From IMG/VR virus record IMGVR_UViG_3300045020_000054, positions 1 to 45,132 of that record: 45,132 nucleotides of DNA; one strand, 5' to 3'. Origin of the DNA: a virus. The notes beneath the pieces are model-generated. The model had not been told where the DNA came from and did not search any database. It saw only the letters and a list, made by a program, of their open reading frames with translations. This document shows, in pieces, positions 39,745 to 45,132 of this stretch. The stretch's first letter is position 1. Each line of letters opens with the position of its first letter. The position numbers and the translations under genes were made by a program.

Positions 39745-40062
39745 ATGAAAACTGAAACATTTGTAACTGCCAGCACGAAAGTGGGTGGGATTGATCACAA
39801 GTCAAATGTGACGATCGACTGGACTGGTGTAACCGATGATGAAATGCAAGCGCTGGCACAACGCAGCCTGATCATCCGTAAGCAAAACGCCGACAGGACC
39901 AAGGGTGTCATACCCGCCAGTTCGTACACCATCAAGGCGAAGGAGTACGTGATCGGGGCGCGTGTACCGGCACAGCCGGTTGACATTCGTGACCTATTGG
40001 CGAAGTTGACACCAGAGGAGGCGCTTGCCTTGTTGGACGAAGTAGTTAGTAAGGCAAGATAA
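39745..40062 (+). CDS. Hypothetical early protein with C-terminal LTPEEALALLDE helix
   Basis: The start is ATG 39745, after GAGGAGTCATAGTC, giving 105 residues. The N-terminal beta-like part (TKVGGIDHKSNVTIDWTGVTDDEMQALAQRS) is followed by a basic segment (IRKQNADRTKG), VPAQPVDIRDLLAKLTPEEALALLDEVVSKAR. The last helix resembles the C termini of the proteins at 2802-3155 and 6548-6778. It is the first gene of the rightward arm. I do not recognise a fold. A shared partner for the three C-terminal helices is an inference. Confidence 0.7.
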   Translation: MKTETFVTASTKVGGIDHKSNVTIDWTGVTDDEMQALAQRSLIIRKQNADRTKGVIPASSYTIKAKEYVIGARVPAQPVDIRDLLAKLTPEEALALLDEVVSKAR

Positions 40063-40082
40063 TACCTACACGCGGGAGGTCG

Positions 40083-40099
40083 TGTAACAAATTGTTACA
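40083..40099. repeat. 17-bp palindrome copy 7
   Basis: TGTAACAAATTGTTACA, perfect, 20 nt after the stop of the gene ending at 40062. It opens the longest gene-free stretch after the divergent region. Confidence 0.9.
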
Positions 40100-40464
40100 A
40101 CACCTTGCTATGCAAGGATTATATGCCGCTGCTAGTACCTGCTGTATGGCTATTGGCGGCGGTATACCTTTTGTTGGACGTTGTGTATGTTGTATGTTTT
40201 ATGTAATGTCATTGCTTGTATAAACCCCCCATCCCCTCGTGACCCGTACAAAAAAATAGTTAAAAAATAAAAAAAAATATATAAAAAAAGAATTAAGAGA
40301 AAGGAGGGCATATACGGTTCCAACATCATGGGATAGATTACACACCAACTTACATATGACAACACAACGTTCTACATGTCTGCTACAATCAGACGTCGAG
40401 CAGCGATCTATGCTGCATCGCATCAATTCCCTATAACCTAGTACCACAAGCTACGGAGAAAACC
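40100..40464. other. Noncoding, A-rich region; origin candidate
   Basis: This stretch has no ORF longer than 26 codons. A C-rich patch (AACCCCCCATCCCCTC, about 40223-40238) is followed by a nearly pure A/T tract at 40250-40299, with A on the plus strand. It ends in a perfect AAGGAGG (40300-40306) with no following start. Small stems (CCTTG/CAAGG near 40103; GTCTG/CAGAC near 40378) and a TATAAA (40219-40224) are present. An easily melted tract beside ordered sites suits a replication origin or a noncoding RNA. Neither is proven. Confidence 0.4.
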
Positions 40465-40674
40465 ATGTCTGACATCTCATATAGCAGCATCGGTCGGGAA
40501 ATTGTAATGAGGGTTGATCTTTCTAAACTTTCAGGAAGGAGTAAATCAAACCTCCTATATGACCTCCTTGAAATGACTGGTGTAGATTATGATTCTATCA
40601 AGGCATGTAATACCGTGGATGAGGTAGAACAACTCCTTAGTAATGGTCTCCTCAAATTGTGGGAAGAGAAATGA
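40465..40674 (+). CDS. Hypothetical small protein
   Basis: A 69-residue protein with a start at ATG 40465 after ACGGAG. It is helical and mixed-charge (IVMRVDLSKLSGRSKSNLLYDLLEMTGVDYDS; DEVEQLLSNGLLKLWEEK). It is a candidate small early regulator or host-takeover protein by position and size. I recognise no domain. Confidence 0.6.
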   Translation: MSDISYSSIGREIVMRVDLSKLSGRSKSNLLYDLLEMTGVDYDSIKACNTVDEVEQLLSNGLLKLWEEK

Positions 40675-40684
40675 GGTAAAAGCC

Positions 40685-40870
40685 ATGCAAATATTAGAAG
40701 GCTACAAGGTAGTTATAGGTATTACAGATTGGACGGACTTAGTCAAAAAACTTTACCCAGAAGCAGCCATAGAAACTAACGGAAATCACCACTATGCTGT
40801 ATTAAATGGGAAAGATGTTGGGTTTTATGGAAGTATCCTTGGTTATGGTAGGGTAAAGGAAAGCGAATGA
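40685..40870 (+). CDS. Hypothetical small protein
   Basis: A 61-residue protein. The start chosen is ATG 40685 (MQILEGYKVV), after GAGGTAAAAGCC; an earlier ATG at 40643 lies inside the preceding gene. Short strands and one helix (VVIGITDWTDLVKKLYPEAAIE; HHYAVLNGKDVGFYG) suggest a small beta-alpha-beta unit. Function unknown. The stop overlaps the next start (ATGA). Confidence 0.6.
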   Translation: MQILEGYKVVIGITDWTDLVKKLYPEAAIETNGNHHYAVLNGKDVGFYGSILGYGRVKESE

Positions 40871-41418
40871 AACCTGGTATGGTCACCCAGATTCGAGTCA
40901 ATACGAAGGATTGCTTAGCAATCCTTGACTTGATGGGAGTGCTTGGTGTAGATCCGTATGATGGCAGGTCATTTGCGCAGTGTGTATCCCTGGCGCTGTC
41001 ATCCATGTTGCAAACCATGCGGGATCGGTCAGTTATACCGAGCGAGGAAGATGGTTTCCAATTCCTCAATCGCATGGCACCATTCCTCAATAGTGGTAAT
41101 AACAAGAGGAAGTACATTATGTCCTCTTCACTATCTGACCGAATGGGCCAGCAGAGTGTATCTGTTAAGTTGCCACAACATGAAGTTAAGAATCCCGGGC
41201 AATATGTGCCGGAAACAGTCACGCGACTACAACCAACGGGATGGACAGAACGGGGTGCAACAAGCACTGCCGCTACCCCCATGTTGTTGGATGAGGAAAC
41301 AAAGGTTATGCTTGCCGAGGAGATGAAAATCCTTGACGACAAGAGGAATTCTGTCAACACGTTAACACCGGAGGAACAGACACGCTATGACGAACTCAAT
41401 AGAATCCTCTTCTCCTGA
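40867..41418 (+). CDS. Hypothetical protein, 183 residues
   Basis: It starts at ATG 40867 in an ATGA overlap. The N-terminal half is helical with an antisigma- or HTH-like look (VNTKDCLAILDLMGVLGVDPYDGRSFAQCVSLALSSMLQTMRDR). A disordered S/T/P-rich linker follows, then a charged C-terminal helix (LLDEETKVMLAEEMKILDDKRN; PEEQTRYDELNRILF). The layout could suit a DNA- or RNA polymerase-binding regulator. This is conjecture, because no motif is decisive. Confidence 0.62.
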   Translation: MKPGMVTQIRVNTKDCLAILDLMGVLGVDPYDGRSFAQCVSLALSSMLQTMRDRSVIPSEEDGFQFLNRMAPFLNSGNNKRKYIMSSSLSDRMGQQSVSVKLPQHEVKNPGQYVPETVTRLQPTGWTERGATSTAATPMLLDEETKVMLAEEMKILDDKRNSVNTLTPEEQTRYDELNRILFS

Positions 41419-41659
41419 TGCCAGGACATACTGGTACGGGACATACCATGACGTTAGGTACTATAGATATCGAATAGGGGTACTGCAAGAAGATGCCTCT
41501 GATATAACAATTGATAACCTAATAGAAACCTTAAGTATAGCAGAAAATTCATGCCTACTTGGGGCGGTATATAAACCAATAAGGCTAGGGAAGTGGGCTA
41601 TGTACGGACAATTTCCTAAATGGTTTAGCAGAAGGTATGCGATAGGAAACTGCCCCTAA
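41387..41659 (+). CDS. Hypothetical small aromatic-rich protein
   Basis: A 90-residue protein starts at ATG 41387, overlapping the previous gene by 32 bases. It contains many Y, W and R residues (TYWYGTYHDVRYYRYRIGVLQ; KWAMYGQFPKWFSRRYAIG) and a central helix (DNLIETLSIAEN). No family is recognised. The overlap is longer than most here, so the start may be slightly different, but the strand and end are well supported. Confidence 0.58.
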   Translation: MTNSIESSSPDARTYWYGTYHDVRYYRYRIGVLQEDASDITIDNLIETLSIAENSCLLGAVYKPIRLGKWAMYGQFPKWFSRRYAIGNCP

Positions 41660-41671
41660 CGGTGTGCAAGT

Positions 41672-41744
41672 AATACCCACTAATGGAATAGTGGGTATTG
41701 CTGGACCACCAAGTGACGTAAGGACACGTCTGCGCAACCAGCAA
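41672..41744 (+). promoter_or_regulatory. Two-hairpin structured leader before 41776
   Basis: AATACCCACTA (41672-41682) pairs exactly with 41689-41699, an 11-bp stem with a 6-base loop. A second element has TTGCTGG (41698-41704) paired with CCAGCAA (41738-41744) and an inner GACGT/ACGTC stem (41715-41719 with 41726-41730). The first and second stems share two bases at 41698-41699. No T tract follows. It may be an attenuator-like leader for the gene at 41776. A five-codon ORF (ATG 41762) ends in ATGA overlap with that start. Confidence 0.5.
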
Positions 41745-41775
41745 CCCCACAAACAACAAACATGAGGATACCTAG

Positions 41776-42198
41776 ATGAAAATGTATAAGATTGACCCGG
41801 CGAAAAAGGAAATCACGTCCATCGAATACAATGGGACGTACGATGGGATGCAACCCCACATCAAGTATGAATGCCTTGACCATGCCTGTATGACTCAGGC
41901 AAGGGATATGGTATTCGTCAACGACGTAGGTCTGATCGATGGCAGTGAGGCAACCGACGGGGCGTGGTGGTTCCTCCATGACAACGGAACATGGGAGAAG
42001 TTCGTGGGGGAAGCTTTGTACTGGGGTACGGATGGAGAGGATAACGCAGATCCATCCTTGACAATCGAAGAACTCCGTGCCCGAGTGTGCTATACTGCAC
42101 CGAAGGGTTGGGTTGAGCCGGATTACACGCCACTAATCATCAGTTTCGATACCCCGGAAGAATTGTTGGCCTACCTGCAAGGTACTGATAGGAGTTAA
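41776..42198 (+). CDS. Hypothetical protein, paralogous at its N terminus to 42717-43247
   Basis: A 140-residue protein. The N terminus MKMYKIDPAKKEITSIEYNG parallels MKAYIIDPVKRTIEMVEYDG of the later gene. The rest is aromatic and acidic (FLHDNGTWEKFVGEALYWGTDGEDNAD; PEELLAYLQGTD). A small beta-sheet N-terminal domain is likely. Such MKxYxIDPxxxxIxxxEYxG proteins occur in several phage early regions, with unknown function. The structured leader precedes it. Confidence 0.65.
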   Translation: MKMYKIDPAKKEITSIEYNGTYDGMQPHIKYECLDHACMTQARDMVFVNDVGLIDGSEATDGAWWFLHDNGTWEKFVGEALYWGTDGEDNADPSLTIEELRARVCYTAPKGWVEPDYTPLIISFDTPEELLAYLQGTDRS

Positions 42199-42202
42199 GG
42201 CT

Positions 42203-42412
42203 ATGCCTGCCATGCCCAACAGCTTCAAGAACGACCTGATTGCCAAGTACACAGAGCAATCCCTTGCAGAAGCTGCACAAGCGGCCGCAGCGCAGCAGGA
42301 CACCGAGCATACATACAAAGTTCGGTATTCCTGGAAAAATGGCGTTTGGATTGTGGCAGTGATGGATAAGAATGGTGGCCTGTATGGCTACCTCCATCCA
42401 ATCAAACAGTAG
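42203..42412 (+). CDS. Hypothetical small protein
   Basis: A 69-residue protein whose ATG at 42203 lies 5 bases after the preceding stop. The N-terminal half is an Ala/Gln-rich helix (QSLAEAAQAAAAQQDTEH) and the C-terminal half contains two strands (KVRYSWKNGVWIVAVMDKNGGLYG). Function unknown. A short linker separates it from the next gene (42421). Confidence 0.58.
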   Translation: MPAMPNSFKNDLIAKYTEQSLAEAAQAAAAQQDTEHTYKVRYSWKNGVWIVAVMDKNGGLYGYLHPIKQ

Positions 42413-42420
42413 GGGTTCCC

Positions 42421-42720
42421 ATGCCGATATACCACTCCAGCGTATACGACATATTCGTGCCTAGGCATATTGGTGCTACCAGTAATCATGTCTTGGTACG
42501 ATTGACACTTGTGCACGATCGGACAGATATCGATATACGAATGGAACCCCTTCTGCAGGCGGCAACAGAATGCCTATCACAATGGCCACAACTGCCGGAC
42601 AAGTGTGCCATTACCCTCTCCATAACAGACATCCTTCTCCACATCATCGAGCAAAACCTCGAACTTGTGGAATCATGGCGCTTTGAACGCGACCAACATA
42701 CAGTGGAGGTACCAACATGA
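42421..42720 (+). CDS. Hypothetical protein
   Basis: A 99-residue protein starting at ATG 42421. It seems to combine strands (HVLVRLTLVHDRTDIDIRME) with helices (LLQAATECLSQWPQLPD; DILLHIIEQNLELVESWRFER). It overlaps the next gene by 4 bases (ATGA) and is probably co-translated with it. No recognised family. Confidence 0.6.
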   Translation: MPIYHSSVYDIFVPRHIGATSNHVLVRLTLVHDRTDIDIRMEPLLQAATECLSQWPQLPDKCAITLSITDILLHIIEQNLELVESWRFERDQHTVEVPT

Positions 42721-43247
42721 AAGCCTACATCATCGACCCGGTCAAGCGTACCATCGAAATGGTGGAATATGATGGCAGCGCAAAAGGAACTATGTCCTTC
42801 ATGCCTTACAATTTTGATATGTGCACCCCAATGGAAATCAATGATCACAATGACCTCATGATAATCATACAGCCTAAAATGGCGAGCCTGCTCCTAGGCA
42901 TTGATGCTGTCCAAGTAGGAAGGGAATTTGGCTACTTTGGCTATGTTTGTGGTAAGTGTGATGGGTTCCACAAGATTATTGGTACAGCTCTACTACTTGG
43001 CAGGGATACAGCGAAGGAAAATCCCGACGACGATTATGTGGTACTAGCAGACCCTTACATTTCCATGAAATGCCTGAGAGATAGCATCCATTGGGGACGA
43101 TTCTTACAAGTAACAGAGGAAGAGTCAGAAGAATTGGCGGAAGGAAGAATGCCAGAAAGCCTAAAAACCCAGGATGTGAATGATGCTAAATCGGCAGTAA
43201 CAGTCGGTCTGGAACTTGGCCGCATTGGCTCCCGTAGCCTTCACTAA
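42717..43247 (+). CDS. Hypothetical protein with MKxYxIDPxxxxIxxxEYxG N terminus (paralog of 41776)
   Basis: A 176-residue protein. The N terminus resembles that of 41776-42198. It continues with a mixed alpha/beta body containing FGYVCGKCDGFHKIIGTALLLGRD, in which two close cysteines may bind metal, and ends with a polar C terminus (SAVTVGLELGRIGSRSLH). A duplicated gene family is suggested by N-terminal likeness only. It is followed, 5 nt after the stop, by the eighth palindrome. Confidence 0.62.
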   Translation: MKAYIIDPVKRTIEMVEYDGSAKGTMSFMPYNFDMCTPMEINDHNDLMIIIQPKMASLLLGIDAVQVGREFGYFGYVCGKCDGFHKIIGTALLLGRDTAKENPDDDYVVLADPYISMKCLRDSIHWGRFLQVTEEESEELAEGRMPESLKTQDVNDAKSAVTVGLELGRIGSRSLH

Positions 43248-43252
43248 ACCAC

Positions 43253-43269
43253 TGTAACAAATTGTTACA
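43253..43269. repeat. 17-bp palindrome copy 8, touching the HNH gene start
   Basis: TGTAACAAATTGTTACA, perfect, 5 nt after the stop at 43247. The ATG of the HNH endonuclease gene follows immediately at 43270, so the palindrome occupies the place of its ribosome-binding region. Confidence 0.9.
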
Positions 43270-43620
43270 ATGCCACTTCCAGCATACCAACGAGTGATGC
43301 AAAAGGTCGTCATAGACGACAATGGATGCTGGTTGTGGCAAGGTTGTATGGACGGCAGAGGCTATGGGAAAATTAGCCTCTACCGTCTTGGAAAAAGAAC
43401 TGTGAAGGAAAGAGTCCATCGCATTATGTATATGGCTGTACATGGCCCTATACCTAATGGTTTGGTAGTACGTCACAGGTGTGACAATAAAAGATGTTGC
43501 AATCCCTACCACTTAGAGGTAGGAACAAAATCAGAAAATGCCTACGATTATTACCTTCGCGGTAGGGCACAAAAGCACTATGAGGAACAAGAGGTTGAAA
43601 TAAAAGAACCACCTTTCTGA
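43270..43620 (+). CDS. HNH homing-type endonuclease
   Basis: A 116-residue protein. CWLWQGCMDGRGYGKI is followed by VHRIMYMAVHGPIPNGLVVRHRCDNKRCCNPYHLEVGT. The catalytic signature H69, N78 and H81 (with surrounding cysteines) belongs to the HNH_3 family of small free-standing endonucleases, which nick or cut DNA and are often mobile in phages. The start at 43270 directly abuts the palindrome and has no ribosome site. An internal start at about residue 10 is the alternative. The tail is acidic (HYEEQEVEIKEPPF). Confidence 0.85.
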   Translation: MPLPAYQRVMQKVVIDDNGCWLWQGCMDGRGYGKISLYRLGKRTVKERVHRIMYMAVHGPIPNGLVVRHRCDNKRCCNPYHLEVGTKSENAYDYYLRGRAQKHYEEQEVEIKEPPF

Positions 43621-43632
43621 TATAGGTGTACC

Positions 43633-43947
43633 ATGAGAACTAATAAAATTCCTCGACACCGCATGGTTGCCCATCGACTTCAAAGGTCGAAGGAACGGCA
43701 ACTTAATGCTGTTAGGAATAGGTATACCCAAATTGACAAGTTCCTCTGTGTCTTCGAGCGGGCATATACCGAATACTATCTTATGCCGTGTAACATTCGG
43801 TATGCACATGGCTGGTACTACTTGAATGGTGCGAGATATCGCCACCATCAGATTGAGAGAATGTTAGGAATCATCCTAGCAAAGATACAGGAATTACAGT
43901 GTCCAAACCCTGATGAGGAGACTAACGATGGACAACAAGCTGCATAA
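43633..43947 (+). CDS. Hypothetical basic protein
   Basis: A 104-residue protein starting at ATG 43633. It is strongly basic, with R/H-rich helices (HRMVAHRLQRSKERQLNAVRNRY; FERAYTEYYLMP; HHQIERMLGIILAKIQELQ). Nucleic acid binding is possible. No family is recognised. It overlaps the next small membrane protein gene by 20 bases. Confidence 0.6.
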   Translation: MRTNKIPRHRMVAHRLQRSKERQLNAVRNRYTQIDKFLCVFERAYTEYYLMPCNIRYAHGWYYLNGARYRHHQIERMLGIILAKIQELQCPNPDEETNDGQQAA

Positions 43948-44032
43948 GGCAATTTTTGTATTGGTGGTTGGTATGGCTGCTATATTGGTGATTGGCAGCA
44001 TACTGGCTGTGAAGAAATGCACAGGAGGTTGA
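43928..44032 (+). CDS. Small single-pass membrane protein
   Basis: A 34-residue frame from ATG 43928 to TGA 44032, 10 nt after GAGGAG. The product is MDNKLHK followed by a 20-residue hydrophobic segment (AIFVLVVGMAAILVIGSILA) and VKKCTGG. It is shorter than the usual ORF threshold, but the ribosome site, hydrophobic core and close packing support it. Its last codons (AGGAGG) also provide the ribosome site of the next gene. It could be a superinfection-exclusion or membrane-modifying peptide; unknown. Confidence 0.55.
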   Translation: MDNKLHKAIFVLVVGMAAILVIGSILAVKKCTGG

Positions 44033-44033
44033 T

Positions 44034-44231
44034 ATGTGCCACGCCATAATCAAGATAGATTATCGCAGCGCCACCGAACAATCTCAGTTAGTACAGGTGG
44101 AGGCAGAAGAAGACCTAATAGAGAGGGTAGAAGCAATAAAGAATAGGCCAGAAGTAAAGAAGGTAACCTGGTTCCTAAAACATATGTCAACGGAATTGGT
44201 ATCAACGTGGAAGGAAACAACCTATGAATAA
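44034..44231 (+). CDS. Hypothetical small protein
   Basis: A 65-residue protein, ATG 44034, preceded by a perfect AGGAGG (44023-44028) inside the small membrane gene. The composition is acidic/helical with strands (AIIKIDYRSATEQSQLVQVEAEEDLIERVEAIKN; VKKVTWFLKHM). Function unknown. Overlap with the next gene is 8 bases. Confidence 0.6.
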   Translation: MCHAIIKIDYRSATEQSQLVQVEAEEDLIERVEAIKNRPEVKKVTWFLKHMSTELVSTWKETTYE

Positions 44232-44421
44232 GGCAACAAAGGTGGCATATCTGCCAGCACAGAGGCATACCAGGAAGTTTCTGCATGACCTAGATCGGCA
44301 GAAACATAATGGTTACCTCTATGACCTCCAGAAACAGATGGAAAAAGAGGTTCCAAGGCCAGCAGGCCATTGGAGGGTGAAAGGAGATAAGAAGGTTTGG
44401 GTAAGGTATGAAGGTCCCTAA
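44224..44421 (+). CDS. Hypothetical small basic protein
   Basis: A 65-residue protein starting at ATG 44224 inside the end of the preceding gene. It is basic and helical (QRHTRKFLHDLDRQKHNGYLYDLQKQMEKEVPRP), ending with a beta-like tail (GHWRVKGDKKVWVRYEGP). No family is recognised. It is the last gene before the G+C-richer accessory block around the junction. Confidence 0.6.
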   Translation: MNKATKVAYLPAQRHTRKFLHDLDRQKHNGYLYDLQKQMEKEVPRPAGHWRVKGDKKVWVRYEGP

Positions 44422-44452
44422 AGCAACAATACACAAGGCAAAGGAGTATCAT

Positions 44453-44524
44453 ATGAAACAAGACACCAAGAGCGTGGGCCAGCTGCAATATCAAGCGAAG
44501 CGCCAGCGCTGGAGAGGGTTATGA
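44453..44524 (+). CDS. Possible 23-residue peptide
   Basis: ATG 44453 follows an AAGGAG ribosome site by 7 nt, and the frame ends at TGA 44522-44524, overlapping the next ATG (44521). The peptide is basic (MKQDTKSVGQLQYQAKRQRW). It might be a leader that couples translation of the zinc-ribbon protein rather than a functional product. Confidence 0.35.
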   Translation: MKQDTKSVGQLQYQAKRQRWRGL

Positions 44525-44721
44525 GCCGACACACTAAAGACGGCCGTCTAATCGACGGGCAAGGCCATATTGACCCACGTCCTCCGCTTGACCCCACCAG
44601 TAACGAACCGCGTTGGGATTTTGCGTGTGACGTATGCGGCGCAACACCTGTGCATCCGCTAACGGGTCTGTGCGGACCTTGCACATTTGGCGAAGCCGAA
44701 ACAATAGGAGGGAATTGGTAA
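44521..44721 (+). CDS. Small zinc-ribbon-like phage protein
   Basis: A 66-residue protein starting at ATG 44521 (ATGA coupling with the small peptide upstream). The motif CDVCGATPVHPLTGLCGPCTFGEAET gives CxxC-CxxC, a zinc-ribbon-like module found in small conserved phage proteins. It may bind nucleic acid or protein. Codon usage is G+C-richer than in genes to the left, as for the next gene. The stop overlaps the next ATG (TAATG). Confidence 0.68.
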   Translation: MSRHTKDGRLIDGQGHIDPRPPLDPTSNEPRWDFACDVCGATPVHPLTGLCGPCTFGEAETIGGNW

Positions 44722-45132
44722 TGACCATCACACCAAAACCGATGACGCTTGCTCAAGTGAGTCAATCACTTCGTAACCGAGCAAAAACCATACGCGAATC
44801 TGAAGATTACGTTGAGGGCATATATGATCGCATGGCTGATTGGTTTGACGTTCGCGCCGACGCCATCGACGCCGAGCTAGCCAAGCAACGCGAGGCTGAG
44901 CCGAGGGCGTGGACTCTGCAATTTCCAAATAGCGTCTCGATTAATGCCGCAACCACTTACGGCACCAAAGAGGACGCAAATCGATATGCTGATTTATGTG
45001 CGTACACATACATCCCTAGGGCTGATGGAGGTGTCGATAACGTACGCGATGAATCAAAACGGCCTGTGGTCGTTCCTCTCTACACCCATCCCCAGCAGCG
45101 CAACGCGGTGGAGGTGACCAAAGAAGATGTTG
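44721..45132 (+). CDS. Hypothetical protein, 3'-partial; N-terminal part of the junction-spanning gene
   Basis: ATG 44721 lies in a TAATG junction, and the frame stays open to the window end. The N terminus is helical (LAQVSQSLRNRAKTIRESEDYVEGIYDRMADWFDVRADAIDAELAK), followed by EAEPRAWTLQFPNS and an alpha/beta segment containing DANRYADLCAYTYIPRADGG. From 44967 the sequence repeats the first bases of the window in the same frame, so it continues into 1-711 on a circular map, giving about 318 residues. No function is known for this accessory type. Confidence 0.72.
   Translation, partial: MTITPKPMTLAQVSQSLRNRAKTIRESEDYVEGIYDRMADWFDVRADAIDAELAKQREAEPRAWTLQFPNSVSINAATTYGTKEDANRYADLCAYTYIPRADGGVDNVRDESKRPVVVPLYTHPQQRNAVEVTKEDV
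44967..45092. repeat. Terminal direct repeat, right copy
   Basis: Identical over 126 bases to 1-126. The 40 bases that follow to the window end correspond to 127-166 of the left end but differ at several positions, largely conserving the protein sequence. This favours sampling of two alleles in a population over a technical duplication of one molecule. Confidence 0.85.

Noticed and set aside
40356-40436. 26-codon ORF in the A-rich gap
   Set aside because: It has no ribosome site and starts 50 bases after the AAGGAGG. It is no longer than chance frames in the area.
1-45132. CRISPR array, diversity-generating retroelement, tRNA, integrase or insertion sequence
   Set aside because: I saw no regularly spaced repeats, reverse transcriptase, cloverleaf, recombinase motif or terminal inverted repeats flanking a transposase.

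Overview
The window looks like a complete, circularly closed genome of a tailed phage, about 44,966 bp, of podovirus (P22-like) type. The first 126 bases reappear exactly at 44967-45092 and one reading frame runs through the junction, so the sequence closes on itself. Beyond the exact repeat the two ends carry different alleles of the same gene. The host is probably a Gram-negative proteobacterium. This rests on weak evidence: strong AGGAGG-type ribosome sites, sigma70-like promoters, a GH24 lysozyme, and small accessory proteins at the ends of the kind seen in betaproteobacterial phages. No integrase, excisionase, tRNA, CRISPR array, reverse transcriptase or recognisable repressor is visible.

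The layout is two opposed arms. The rightward (early/middle) arm starts near 39600, passes through the junction and ends at 12442. It carries many small unknown proteins (39745-44421 and 708-3613), an HNH endonuclease, and a replication/recombination cluster at 3630-12300: a Cas4/RecB-like nuclease, a Sak4-like ATPase, a DUF669-like ssDNA-binding protein, a ParB-DNA methyltransferase fusion, a UDG-exonuclease protein, a family A DNA polymerase and a DUF3987 helicase-like ATPase. The leftward (late) arm runs from 39174 down to 12480. In order it holds small coupled genes and the small terminase, tail/fibre-type genes, large terminase, portal, GroES-like co-chaperonin, scaffold, decoration protein, major capsid, P22 gp4- and gp10-like tail accessory proteins, tail genes, a 2OG-Fe(II) oxygenase, ejection proteins including a 1890-residue polyvalent protein, lysozyme and holin. 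The arms converge at 12443-12480 on a terminator. They diverge from 39175-39744. A second noncoding stretch, 40063-40464, holds an A-rich tract that is the best origin candidate.

The most unusual signal is a 17-bp palindrome, TGTAACAAWTTGTTACA, present eight times around the circle. Every copy lies 4-20 nt after a stop codon, in both arms. No gene family I recognise explains it. Also notable are a DNA polymerase split inside its exonuclease domain by two inserted small genes, several RNA-like structured leaders (3172-3277, 27961-28005, 41672-41744), a C-terminal helix motif shared by three early proteins, and a G+C-rich accessory patch spanning the junction.
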